From: Gammaproteobacteria bacterium
Lineage (GTDB): Bacteria; Pseudomonadota; Gammaproteobacteria; HTCC5015
DNA length: 40,803 bases
Direction: 5' to 3'
Assembly: GCA_028284675.1 (NCBI GenBank)
Contig: JANQRI010000051.1
Span: 1 to 40,803, forward strand
Shown here: one piece after another, positions 1-7,298 of the stretch
Position numbering within the stretch: position 1 is the first letter of the stretch
How the letters are laid out: each line of letters starts with the position of its first letter
Translations under genes and position numbers: made by a program
Notes under the pieces: generated by a model
What the model was told of the DNA's origin: nothing
Databases searched by the model: none
Seen by the model: the letters and a program-made list of their open reading frames with translations, nothing else

Positions 1-627
1 AATCCCAGGGTACGCTTTGTAAAAACGGTTCCGGGTATCTAAACCCCCAAAGGGCTGCAATATCTGTAACGGCACTTTCGCCGACACGTAATGGCCCGCC
101 GGCAAGCGCCAGTTACTCGCCGTGACGCCCATCAATGGACCCGGTACCCCTACATCCGTCGGATAGGGAGACACTCCACCGGAACCGCTACCACCTGATC
201 CACTACCACCTGATCCACTACCACCTGATCCACTACCACCTGATCCACTACCACCGGAGCCACTACCACCTGATCCACTACCGCCTGATCCACTACCGCC
301 TGATCCACTGCCACCGGAGCCACTGCCACCGGAGCCACTGCCACCTGATCCGCTACCACCTGATCCGCTACCACCGGAGCCACTACCACCGGAACCGCTA
401 CCACCGGAGCCACTGCCGCCGGAACCACTGCCACCGGAGCCGTTATTGGAATTACTGTTGTTATTGGAACTGTTATCTGATGAGGGTTCTGTTTGTGAGT
501 TACTGAATGACGCCACGGAATCGTTTAACTCGACTCCGCTTTCTTCATCCGAACATGCAACAAGACTTAATGCAATAAAAATACAGCAAAGGCCGCGCAT
601 AAAGTGCGTACAAATTTTCATCGCCAT
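1..627 (-). CDS. Secreted lipoprotein with Gly-Ser repeat linker (3' part beyond window)
   Basis: This reading frame runs from an ATG at 627 (or a second ATG at 621) to the window edge without a stop, giving 209 codons. A GGAG sits about nine bases before the 627 start. The N-terminus is a lipoprotein signal peptide ending in the lipobox LVAC, with Ser after the Cys, which favours the outer membrane. An Asn/Ser-rich stretch follows, then roughly 88 residues of GGSGS repeats (about residues 63-151). The last 39 residues align with the N-terminal region of the next lipoprotein (1228-2796) with 34 identities, so the two are paralogues. The missing part is therefore probably an Ig-like segment and beta-helix, by analogy. 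The function is unknown; the neighbourhood suggests a surface protein linked to exopolysaccharide. Confidence 0.8.
   Translation of the reverse strand, partial: MAMKICTHFMRGLCCIFIALSLVACSDEESGVELNDSVASFSNSQTEPSSDNSSNNNSNSNNGSGGSGSGGSGSGGSGSGGSGSGGSGSGGSGSGGSGSGGSGSGGSGSGGSGSGGSGSGGSGSGGSGSGGSGSGGSGSGGSGSGGSGSGGVSPYPTDVGVPGPLMGVTASNWRLPAGHYVSAKVPLQILQPFGGLDTRNRFYKAYPGI
176..442 (-). repeat. 15-bp tandem repeat encoding (GGSGS)n
   Basis: There are seventeen full 15-base units plus a partial one. On the plus strand they vary around ccacctgatccacta or ccaccggagccactg. The unit length is a multiple of three and variation falls mainly at third codon positions and at synonymous serine codons (agc/agt versus tca/tcc), so every unit still reads Gly-Gly-Ser-Gly-Ser. 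The array forms a flexible linker between the lipid anchor and the folded part of the lipoprotein. Confidence 0.95.
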
Positions 628-952
628 TAAATATTTCTCCCAAGCTAATAGCGGTAAAACTGTCGGCGGACTTTACAGAAAACATGAGCGAGCACGCGTG
701 ACTGGCATCACAATTCCAATGACCTTAGCGATACATTCACAATTGGTTTTAAATCACGATAGAATTTATTCGTGCGATTACTTAATTAAAAAACAATATA
801 GCTGCTTATACCTAAGGATAAGCACGACCAGAGTTGTTTCACGATTCATGTACAAAAAAATCGATAAACTGCGGAAAGTACTAGCGACTGTTTTTATATT
901 TTTTTAAAACCAATCACAAAAAAATGCCAGACGAAAAACTAAAAAACCAAAC

Positions 953-966
953 GGCTACAAATAGCC
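953..966 (-). terminator. Possible weak terminator hairpin
   Basis: GGCTA and TAGCC form a five-base stem with a four-base loop. Read on the minus strand, the hairpin is followed after a few bases by a T-rich run (GTTTGGTTTTTTAG, complement of about 939-952). It lies about 260 bases after the stop of the lipoprotein gene at 1228, so it could end that transcript. The stem is short, which keeps confidence low. Confidence 0.35.
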
Positions 967-1143
967 AAGAAGTTTACTTTTCAGCAAACTAAAAAAATCT
1001 TTGAAATGACATATTAAAAAGGAGGGAATAGAGCGCGCTTTTTTAACTGCTCAATACAAAACAATAGAATATACTTAGAACACAGCACTCAAAAACTGCG
1101 CTGCGGAAAAGCTCAAAAAAGCTGGACACAGGAAAATAGCTAA

Positions 1144-1195
1144 CGACCGGGTTGAGCACGGCATGCCCACCAGGCACATACATACAATCCGGTCG
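1144..1195. repeat. 11-base inverted repeat after lipoprotein gene
   Basis: CGACCGGGTTG (1144-1154) and CAATCCGGTCG (1185-1195) are inverted copies with one mismatch and a 30-base spacer. They lie 33-84 bases beyond the stop of the 1228-2796 gene. No T-run follows directly, so this is not a canonical terminator; it may be a 3'-end hairpin or a protein site. Confidence 0.4.
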
Positions 1196-1227
1196 AAGTT
1201 TTATCAGGAGTTCACAGCACCCCAGTG

Positions 1228-2796
1228 CTAGAACGATACCTCGTGACCGTGAGTTCCCAGGAAACTATTGCGGTTTGCACCCACCAGGTTACCACTATCA
1301 TCAACAAGATTACTGCTTCCGGTAAGCAGGTCATTCGAAACCAAAGGCGCGGCCGGGGAATTATTCAGAAAAAAACCACCTACATGCGTGCCATTATGCA
1401 TAATGACCTCCCTTTCAAAATCAAATGGCCCATCTGTACCGTCCTGATCACGGACTTCTACATAGCCACCACGCCAGGTATTCCGGTAACTCCAAACCTG
1501 CCCGGTACCTGCCGGATTATTGCCGATATACAGAACTCTTGCACTGCCTAAACCATTGTTGTAGCACACTTCGAGGTTTCGTTGTCGCTCCTCAGTTGTG
1601 AAACTATCCAAACGAATCAGCGGTTTGGAAACATTACCGATAGAACTGTTCTGGCGAAGGGTAAGATCCTTGTTGCTGATCTTCACATACAAACCCCAGG
1701 CCGCACCGCCGCTCATTGTGTCGATCATATTTTCCGCCACCAATGCATTCTCGACATCATAGAGCAATACCGCATCCAATCCGATAACGTTGTTAAAACG
1801 GTTATTCATAATGGCCCAGTTCTGGCCGGTCAGCGCATTGCTGGCAAATACCATTGACGGGTTCCGCCCATCCAGGTTGCGATTGATGCCGCCGTCAAAA
1901 GTGTTTCTCAAAACAGTTACATGATCCCCTGAACTTTCCACTACCAACGCATGCTGGCGTGGATTCCCGGAAGTCGGTTGATCAATGTTTTCCCAGACAA
2001 AACCCTGCATGTAAACATTGTCATTGCCGTCATAAAAAATCCAGTGGCTGTTCAGTACATCAATGACCGGTACATGCCCCGGGTATGCCATGTGCACAAC
2101 AGGTTTATTATGACTCACACACGCCATCCGAATATTGTCCTCAATCGGTACATCCCGTGTGCGGTATGTTCCATCCATGTAATACACGAAATCATTTTCA
2201 TGCGTCATATCGAACTTGTCGTTTTTATACCAGCCATTCAGCGTGCGGTAAGGCGTATCAAACGAACCATCATTGTTATCATCACCGTTAACTGAATCAA
2301 CAAATATAAAACCGGTGGAGGTCACTGTCACTGTCCAGCTGACTGTCTGTACATTGCCCTCCTGATCCTCTACACGTAGCGTCACATCATACGGTGTAAC
2401 GGACTCGATGGGATCGGGCCAAAGCATCTCGCCGGTAATATTGTCAATTAACATGCCGGCCGGCGCGGTTGTCAGATCATAGCGATATGGGAAAGCGCCT
2501 CCACGCACGGCTGCTTTCACATAATAGGCGATTCCGGGATACGCTTTATAGAACCGGTTGCGGGTATCCAAACCGGCAAACGGCTGTAGTATTTGCAATG
2601 GGATCTTCGCCGACACAAAATTGCCTGCAGGTAACTGCCAGTTCGCCGCGGTGATACCCATCGAAGGCCCGTTTACCCCGGCCGTTCTTGGCCCCTGTAC
2701 ACCGGACACCAGCTCTGCATCCCCGGAGTCATCACTGCAACCAGAAATGACAACAAAGCTCAAAAAACCAAGACAGATCAGATATTTTTTCCACAT
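1228..2796 (-). CDS. Secreted lipoprotein, Ig-like segment plus probable right-handed beta-helix
   Basis: The reading frame is open up to a TTG at 2823, but the ATG at 2796 gives a standard signal peptide (MWKKYLIC..., lipobox VISGC) and has GAGGG nine bases upstream. An ATG at 2811 preceded by AGGA is the alternative. From 2796 the protein has 522 residues. After the lipobox come a paralogous N-terminal region and a segment like a putative Ig domain (around PAGMLIDNITGEMLW). Then follows the sequence VDSVNGDDNNDGSFDTPYRT, whose pattern (D-x-x-x-G-D-D-x-x-D-G-S, then P-Y-R-T) is typical at the start of right-handed beta-helix proteins of the pectate-lyase-like and DUF1565 type. The rest is rich in N-x-hydrophobic strands compatible with a helix. 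It may bind or cut polysaccharide; no catalytic residues can be assigned. Confidence 0.8.
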   Translation of the reverse strand: MWKKYLICLGFLSFVVISGCSDDSGDAELVSGVQGPRTAGVNGPSMGITAANWQLPAGNFVSAKIPLQILQPFAGLDTRNRFYKAYPGIAYYVKAAVRGGAFPYRYDLTTAPAGMLIDNITGEMLWPDPIESVTPYDVTLRVEDQEGNVQTVSWTVTVTSTGFIFVDSVNGDDNNDGSFDTPYRTLNGWYKNDKFDMTHENDFVYYMDGTYRTRDVPIEDNIRMACVSHNKPVVHMAYPGHVPVIDVLNSHWIFYDGNDNVYMQGFVWENIDQPTSGNPRQHALVVESSGDHVTVLRNTFDGGINRNLDGRNPSMVFASNALTGQNWAIMNNRFNNVIGLDAVLLYDVENALVAENMIDTMSGGAAWGLYVKISNKDLTLRQNSSIGNVSKPLIRLDSFTTEERQRNLEVCYNNGLGSARVLYIGNNPAGTGQVWSYRNTWRGGYVEVRDQDGTDGPFDFEREVIMHNGTHVGGFFLNNSPAAPLVSNDLLTGSSNLVDDSGNLVGANRNSFLGTHGHEVSF

Positions 2797-2836
2797 TGTT
2801 TCAGCCCTCATAATCCTGCTCAACCTGTCACATAAG

Positions 2837-2863
2837 TGAGAGTGCTAACCGTATATACTCTCA
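2837..2863. promoter_or_regulatory. Inverted repeat TGAGAGT-N13-ACTCTCA, possible operator
   Basis: Perfect seven-base arms (2837-2843 and 2857-2863) are separated by 13 bases. The repeat lies 40-67 bases upstream of the probable start codon of the beta-helix lipoprotein. The spacer contains gtatat, which could belong to a -10 region. It could be a regulator site or an mRNA hairpin. Confidence 0.35.
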
Positions 2864-2915
2864 TTCTACGATATCGAGCAAATTTTAGTATTAATACGTC
2901 TCCAAGATTAGAATG

Positions 2916-2932
2916 GTTTCACATTTTGAAAC
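2916..2932. promoter_or_regulatory. Inverted repeat GTTTCA-N5-TGAAAC, possible operator
   Basis: Perfect six-base arms with a five-base spacer, about 120 bases upstream of the lipoprotein start codon. The size and spacing suit a dimeric DNA-binding protein. No regulator can be named. Confidence 0.35.
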
Positions 2933-3121
2933 TTCTAATAAGCAGGTAAAACAACAACAAGGTGCCGCTCGATAACAAACTATCAGAAATCATCATAGGG
3001 CCAGAAGTTATCCACAGGCTTGAGCTATGGGACTGCTCTCCCATAACAAAACCTAGTGATTATACATACTTACAACGGAAATAGAACCCTACCTTTATTA
3101 TATATTTAATCAACTCAGCTG

Positions 3122-4714
3122 TTACTTTGAACCCGCTTGCTGCAGACGATCTATCAAACCTTTCAGGCTCAAATCCATTTTTTCGTAACAAGACTGGAAA
3201 AACCCAGGGCTCCGCCCATAAGGGTCAGCAATAATAGGTGTATTAAAAGGCCCCCACAAACCCAATAGGGTCATCTGTGAACCGGCATCCTCCACTCGTC
3301 CCTGCATCGCCTCAATATGCATGGGCTCCATACAGACCACCAAATCGGTGGTGGTAAGCTCTACCGTATCCACGGGCCGGGTAATATGCGGCATCAAATC
3401 AATACCCCTGGCTGCGGACTGCCTGATCGCCTCATCGTTTGCTGAAATACGGCCGCTCGCATGTATGCCCAGAGATGTTGCACTCAACTTCTGCTGCAGT
3501 GCTTTAAATTCAGCATACGGACTGCGACAAACATTTCCCTTGCACACAAATACCAGACGTTTTATCCGCGACCAGTCTATATGATTATATTGACGTGTCA
3601 GACCAAACAGTGCGCGCAGGCGGTATAAAGCCGACACTGTCAGCACGTGAGCATATTCCACTAATGCAAGTTTGGCTGACCTAAGGTCATCTTTAAAAGG
3701 CTCTATCCAACTGGCATACTGAATAAGATCAACCATATTGTCCGGTAACGGCATACGCTTTAAAGAATACCGGCGATTATCCTGCTGCAGAAAATCCAAA
3801 TGCAAGTTACCCGGCTCCGTGCTAAAAGCCGCGTGCATACCGTGCTGGCCAAGAATTCTGCAATTGCTCTCATTAAAATCCTGCTTACGCCCCGTCGGCC
3901 ATGCAAATACCGGTAATGGGTGCTTAAGCTCCTCAGACAATCGCTTTATAGACTGACTGATTTCCTGCTCAGCTTGTGCCGGCGACAAGCGTGAAAATAT
4001 ATTGTGGCTGCACGAATGCGGGCCAAAGCTCACACCCTGCGGCTCCAGTTTACGGGCAAGATCCCATGTCAGCGGACGATATTGCTCAGGTGGCTGTGCG
4101 GGAATGGGTATTTCTGCAGCTATACTCAAACGATCTAATGAGGTTTGTAAATCTTCTGGTGATAACCATTTGCAACGACGTTGAAAATCTCCTGTCGCAT
4201 TACGTTTATCACTGTCAGTTTGCAGTGCATATGCAACTTTTTCCCCGCCTATTTCGATATCAAGCGCAGATTTGGCCGTTGAGTGAAACAAATATGCAAC
4301 CTGATCATCCCAGGGCCACAGCTCATTGTCTATAAACCCGGAAATCAAAAAAATGGTCACCGGGCATTGATTCTCAACGAACACTTTTGCAGCCATTTCA
4401 GCCTGATCAAAAAACCCGTCATCAATCGTGAAAGCAACCGCTTTTTTGATTTCACGCAATTTAACGTGACTATCAGGTTCACACAAATCCTGTAATGACA
4501 GAAAAGTGTAATTTTTCTTTTTCAGGTACTGTAATGCTTCCCGCAGGAACTCAAGCGAATGACCATGCACACCCAGCTCAGGTATCGCAACACGATGCAT
4601 GAAAAAAACCGTAACCTGGCCACGGTATAAAAACTCACCAAGTGCACTAAAAGGCGGCAGAGTCAAAAACCTCGCCAACAACGTCTTCACGCTTGTTTTA
4701 ATCCGGCTTAACAT
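3122..4714 (-). CDS. Polysaccharide deacetylase (NodB) fused to low-molecular-weight protein tyrosine phosphatase
   Basis: From the ATG at 4714 the protein has 530 residues. The frame stays open to a GTG at 4783, but that extension adds only a hydrophobic leader and neither start has a clear ribosome binding site. Residues about 30-330 are a NodB/CE4 deacetylase with the metal and catalytic motif TIDDG (D98, D99) and the second motif HSCSH (H233, H237). A helical linker follows. Residues 386-530 are a low-molecular-weight phosphotyrosine phosphatase with the P-loop CKGNVCRS (C391, R397) and the general-acid loop DPYG (D497). Both parts keep their key residues. The phosphatase half resembles Wzb-type enzymes that dephosphorylate tyrosine autokinases of polysaccharide export, and such a kinase is encoded at 13064-13969. 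The deacetylase half is similar in layout to the protein at 7299-8333. Confidence 0.88.
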   Translation of the reverse strand: MLSRIKTSVKTLLARFLTLPPFSALGEFLYRGQVTVFFMHRVAIPELGVHGHSLEFLREALQYLKKKNYTFLSLQDLCEPDSHVKLREIKKAVAFTIDDGFFDQAEMAAKVFVENQCPVTIFLISGFIDNELWPWDDQVAYLFHSTAKSALDIEIGGEKVAYALQTDSDKRNATGDFQRRCKWLSPEDLQTSLDRLSIAAEIPIPAQPPEQYRPLTWDLARKLEPQGVSFGPHSCSHNIFSRLSPAQAEQEISQSIKRLSEELKHPLPVFAWPTGRKQDFNESNCRILGQHGMHAAFSTEPGNLHLDFLQQDNRRYSLKRMPLPDNMVDLIQYASWIEPFKDDLRSAKLALVEYAHVLTVSALYRLRALFGLTRQYNHIDWSRIKRLVFVCKGNVCRSPYAEFKALQQKLSATSLGIHASGRISANDEAIRQSAARGIDLMPHITRPVDTVELTTTDLVVCMEPMHIEAMQGRVEDAGSQMTLLGLWGPFNTPIIADPYGRSPGFFQSCYEKMDLSLKGLIDRLQQAGSK

Positions 4715-4829
4715 ATATATAAAACGGTTGTGTATATTATGGGGTAAAATGAGAAAAACTATCGGAAGTATACCTGGGATCACTCAAGTCGTCAGCCGCC
4801 CGGAATCAGTCTTAACACTTTAAAGTTAT

Positions 4830-4961
4830 ATGAAAAATATCACTCTCGCGGAAGCTGACCGAGCAAACTGTAAAGCACTCCGACAGCAGCGCGTTACTGC
4901 TTTGCGATATATGCGAAAACAGCATAAACTTACAGCAGTGGAAATTGATACCGCGCATTGA
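4830..4961 (+). CDS. Possible small protein of 43 residues
   Basis: An open frame of 44 codons lies in the gap between the divergent deacetylase-phosphatase and ATP-grasp genes. The product is basic and charged (begins MKNITLAEADRANCK). Its TGA overlaps a TTG at 4958 that lies in frame with the ATP-grasp gene. No good ribosome binding site is visible and I do not recognise the sequence. It may be a leader peptide or chance. Confidence 0.25.
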   Translation: MKNITLAEADRANCKALRQQRVTALRYMRKQHKLTAVEIDTAH

Positions 4962-4981
4962 CTGTTAGCCAATTACTCCCC

Positions 4982-6148
4982 ATGCAAAGAGTTTTAATCC
5001 TGGATGCCAATCAAAGAAGCGCACTTGCTGCGACCCGTGCCCTGGGCAAATACGGGGTGCAAGTATTCACTGCAGACGAATTCTCCGACACATTGGCAGC
5101 AAACTCTAAATACAGCTCAAATAAGCTCTGCTACCCTTCTCCATCCAAGGATGCCGGAGCATTCATTCAATTCTTGTCAGATACTATTGCTACACACAAA
5201 ATCGATATATTGCTGCCCATGACGGATATAAGCACAGAGCTGGTGCTGAAAAACCGCTCGTCACTGGGCAACACCTGCATACCATTCCCGGATTTTGAGG
5301 CTTATGAAGCAGCCAGCAATAAATATGAACTGTTTAAGCGCGCGCAGGACCTCGATATACCGATCCCAAATACTCTTTTTTTCGAAACATCGGAACACGC
5401 ATTAGATGCAAGCAACACATTCACTTTTCCGGTCGTAATCAAACCGTTCCGCTCTCGTGTGATGCGCAACGGAAAATGCATCCATACCAGTGTAAAGTAT
5501 GCATATTCGGTGACCGAACTAAAAGAGCTAATCGCCAAATACGATTGGCTGCGCGATTACCCTTTTATGATCCAGGAATTTATCCATGGGGATGGGCAGG
5601 GCATATTTGTATTGTTCGATCACGGTAAACTGGTTGCGAGCTTTGCACATAAACGTCTGCGCGAAAAACCCCCTAGCGGCGGGGTCAGCGTGCTCAGTAA
5701 AAGCGTATCTGTGCCAAAACAAATGCTGGAAATTGCAGAATCTCTGCTAAAACCTTTAAAATGGCACGGCGTCGCAATGGTTGAATTCAAAGTTTCTAAA
5801 GAGGGCACCCCATATCTGATGGAAATCAATGGCCGTTTCTGGGGGTCCTTACAACTGGCCATCGATGCAGGTGTGAACTTCCCTGTGCTGCTGCATCGAA
5901 TAGGCAACGGAGACACCATCACAAAACAACCGGAATACCGTAACGACATTAAATGCCGCTGGTTATTGGGCGATCTTGATCACTTGTATTTAAAACTTAA
6001 GGCTGGAGCCGACCAATATTCCGTAAAAGAAAAATTTCTGTCGGTATGTCGTTTTTTACTTCCTTTTCAGCCAGGCATGCGCTATGAAATCAATCGGCTG
6101 GATGATATAAAGCCGTTCATTTTCGAGTTACGTCAGTATTTTAAATAA
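4982..6148 (+). CDS. ATP-grasp domain protein (carboxylate-amine ligase type)
   Basis: The protein has 388 residues from the ATG at 4982 (MQRVLILDAN). The frame also allows a TTG at 4958, but the family normally begins at the Rossmann-like strand that follows the ATG. The N-terminal pre-ATP-grasp fold is followed by the ATP-binding lysine region (FPVVIKPFRSR) and the C-terminal metal-binding motif MEINGRFWGS. The family, including COG3919-like proteins, joins a carboxylate to an amine or other nucleophile through an acyl phosphate. The substrate here is unknown. It is followed 39 bases later by a glycosyltransferase on the same strand, so it may decorate a sugar of the exopolysaccharide with an amino acid or similar group. 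Confidence 0.85.
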   Translation: MQRVLILDANQRSALAATRALGKYGVQVFTADEFSDTLAANSKYSSNKLCYPSPSKDAGAFIQFLSDTIATHKIDILLPMTDISTELVLKNRSSLGNTCIPFPDFEAYEAASNKYELFKRAQDLDIPIPNTLFFETSEHALDASNTFTFPVVIKPFRSRVMRNGKCIHTSVKYAYSVTELKELIAKYDWLRDYPFMIQEFIHGDGQGIFVLFDHGKLVASFAHKRLREKPPSGGVSVLSKSVSVPKQMLEIAESLLKPLKWHGVAMVEFKVSKEGTPYLMEINGRFWGSLQLAIDAGVNFPVLLHRIGNGDTITKQPEYRNDIKCRWLLGDLDHLYLKLKAGADQYSVKEKFLSVCRFLLPFQPGMRYEINRLDDIKPFIFELRQYFK

Positions 6149-6187
6149 CTGACACAAACAAACTTTCTATAACAAAACAATTACGAA

Positions 6188-7288
6188 ATGCAAAATATTC
6201 TGCATGCTATCGATACTGGCGGACCCGGAGGCGCGGAAACCGTTTTTCTAAATCTGGCCACCGGACTCGACAACAGTGAATACCGGTCAATTGCCGCGAT
6301 CAAAGGTGACGACTGGCTCGCCGGACAATTACGCGCACGCGGAATGGAGCCCTTATTTATAGACAGCAAAGGGGCTTTTAATCTGAAATATTTATGGCAA
6401 ATCATAAAGATAATTAAAAAACACAATATAGATATCATTCAGTCACATCTTTTCGGCTCAAATGTATATTGCAGTCTGGCCGGCTTGATTTGCAGAATCC
6501 CGGTTATATCGGTGTTTCACGGCAATGTCGATGTTGACCCGGAAGACAAGCTGGTCAAAATAAAATTTAAAATCATCCTGGCCGGCTCAAAAAAACTGGT
6601 TTTCGTTTCAGATCATCTGAAAAAATTTATCACCGAACAATATCGGCTTCCCACAACGAAGTGCACCACCATTCACAACGGCGTTGCACTGGATAAATTC
6701 AACCAACAGACCAGCCGGGAACTCAAAAAAGAACTCGGCATCCCGGATAACGATATTCTTATCGGTGCGGTCGGCAATATTCGTAAAGCGAAAGCTTATG
6801 ATATTCTGATAAAGGCAGCCGCGTTACTGACAAAAAGCTCGCCTCACTATAAGTTTGTAATTACCGGCCAGGGCAGTAATTCTCTCGAGCAGGAGTTGCA
6901 ACAACTGGTTACAGAGCTGGACTTACAAAACCATGTATTTTTCCTGGGCTTCCAGTCAGATACCCCGCGCATTCTCCGCAACCTGGATATATTTGTACAA
7001 AGCTCAAGCTCTGAAGGGTTTTCAATTTCAATTGTCGAGGCAATGGCCAGCAAACTGCCGATCGTCGCGACCAGAAGTGGCGGCCCTGAAGAAATTCTAA
7101 CCCATGATCAAAATGCCATCATGGTTGAAACCGGCAACCCGGAAAAGATCGCAACCGCGATCGAATCGCTTGTCGAAGATGCTGTGTTGAGAAAACGGCT
7201 TTCACAAAACGCATTCGAACATGCTCACGAGACATTCAGTATCGAAGCAATGCTGTCAAAATACCGGAAACTTTATATGGCCTTGTGA
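6188..7288 (+). CDS. Glycosyltransferase family 4
   Basis: A GT-B fold glycosyltransferase of 366 residues. The N-terminal domain begins with the acceptor-side loop GGPGGAE (residues 11-17). The C-terminal donor-binding domain has the E-x7-E motif (E276 and E284 in EGFSISIVE) and the nearby GGPEEI loop, all typical of GT4. It probably adds one sugar to the lipid-linked repeat unit on the inner face of the cytoplasmic membrane. Donor and acceptor cannot be told from the sequence. It ends 10 bases before the end of the convergent deacetylase gene, which leaves no room for a separate terminator. Confidence 0.9.
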   Translation: MQNILHAIDTGGPGGAETVFLNLATGLDNSEYRSIAAIKGDDWLAGQLRARGMEPLFIDSKGAFNLKYLWQIIKIIKKHNIDIIQSHLFGSNVYCSLAGLICRIPVISVFHGNVDVDPEDKLVKIKFKIILAGSKKLVFVSDHLKKFITEQYRLPTTKCTTIHNGVALDKFNQQTSRELKKELGIPDNDILIGAVGNIRKAKAYDILIKAAALLTKSSPHYKFVITGQGSNSLEQELQQLVTELDLQNHVFFLGFQSDTPRILRNLDIFVQSSSSEGFSISIVEAMASKLPIVATRSGGPEEILTHDQNAIMVETGNPEKIATAIESLVEDAVLRKRLSQNAFEHAHETFSIEAMLSKYRKLYMAL

Positions 7289-7298
7289 AGCCAGGGTA

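Larger units (their letters stand above)
628..1227. other. 600-base AT-rich intergenic region without a gene
   Basis: This lies between the start of the first lipoprotein and the stop of the second, both on the minus strand. It should therefore hold the promoter of the first and the 3' end of the second. I see poly-A/T tracts and two hairpins, listed separately. A possible reading frame crossing 446-907 has no ribosome binding site and overlaps the lipoprotein gene, so it is not called. No promoter stands out clearly. Confidence 0.6.
2797..3121. other. 325-base intergenic region, leader of the beta-helix lipoprotein gene
   Basis: AT-rich sequence between two minus-strand genes. It carries two perfect inverted repeats close to the lipoprotein start, listed separately. 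A third (TATGGGA at 3026-3032 with TCCCATA at 3039-3045) has no T-run. No clear -35/-10 pair or coding frame was recognised. Confidence 0.5.

Noticed and set aside
176..442. Possible CRISPR-like or other direct repeat array
   Set aside because: The units are contiguous 15-mers without spacers and encode an in-frame GGSGS peptide.
135..506. Open frames over the 15-bp repeat in other frames, rich in His/Tyr or Val/Ala
   Set aside because: They arise because a 15-base repeat has no stops in several frames. The minus-strand frame with signal peptide, lipobox and paralogy is the real one.
446..907. Plus-strand frame of 153 codons
   Set aside because: It overlaps the lipoprotein start, has no ribosome binding site and shows no protein-like composition.
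3008..3016. TTATCCACA, identical to a strong DnaA box
   Set aside because: Single copy with no cluster, no AT-rich unwinding element and no dnaA/dnaN genes nearby; expected by chance at this length scale.
3026..3045. Seven-base hairpin TATGGGA/TCCCATA as terminator of the deacetylase-phosphatase gene
   Set aside because: No T-run on either side; kept only as a note in the intergenic entry.
4715..4783. Longer start (GTG) for the deacetylase-phosphatase
   Set aside because: The added residues have no ribosome binding site and no match to the NodB family start; the ATG at 4714 is preferred, although not certain.
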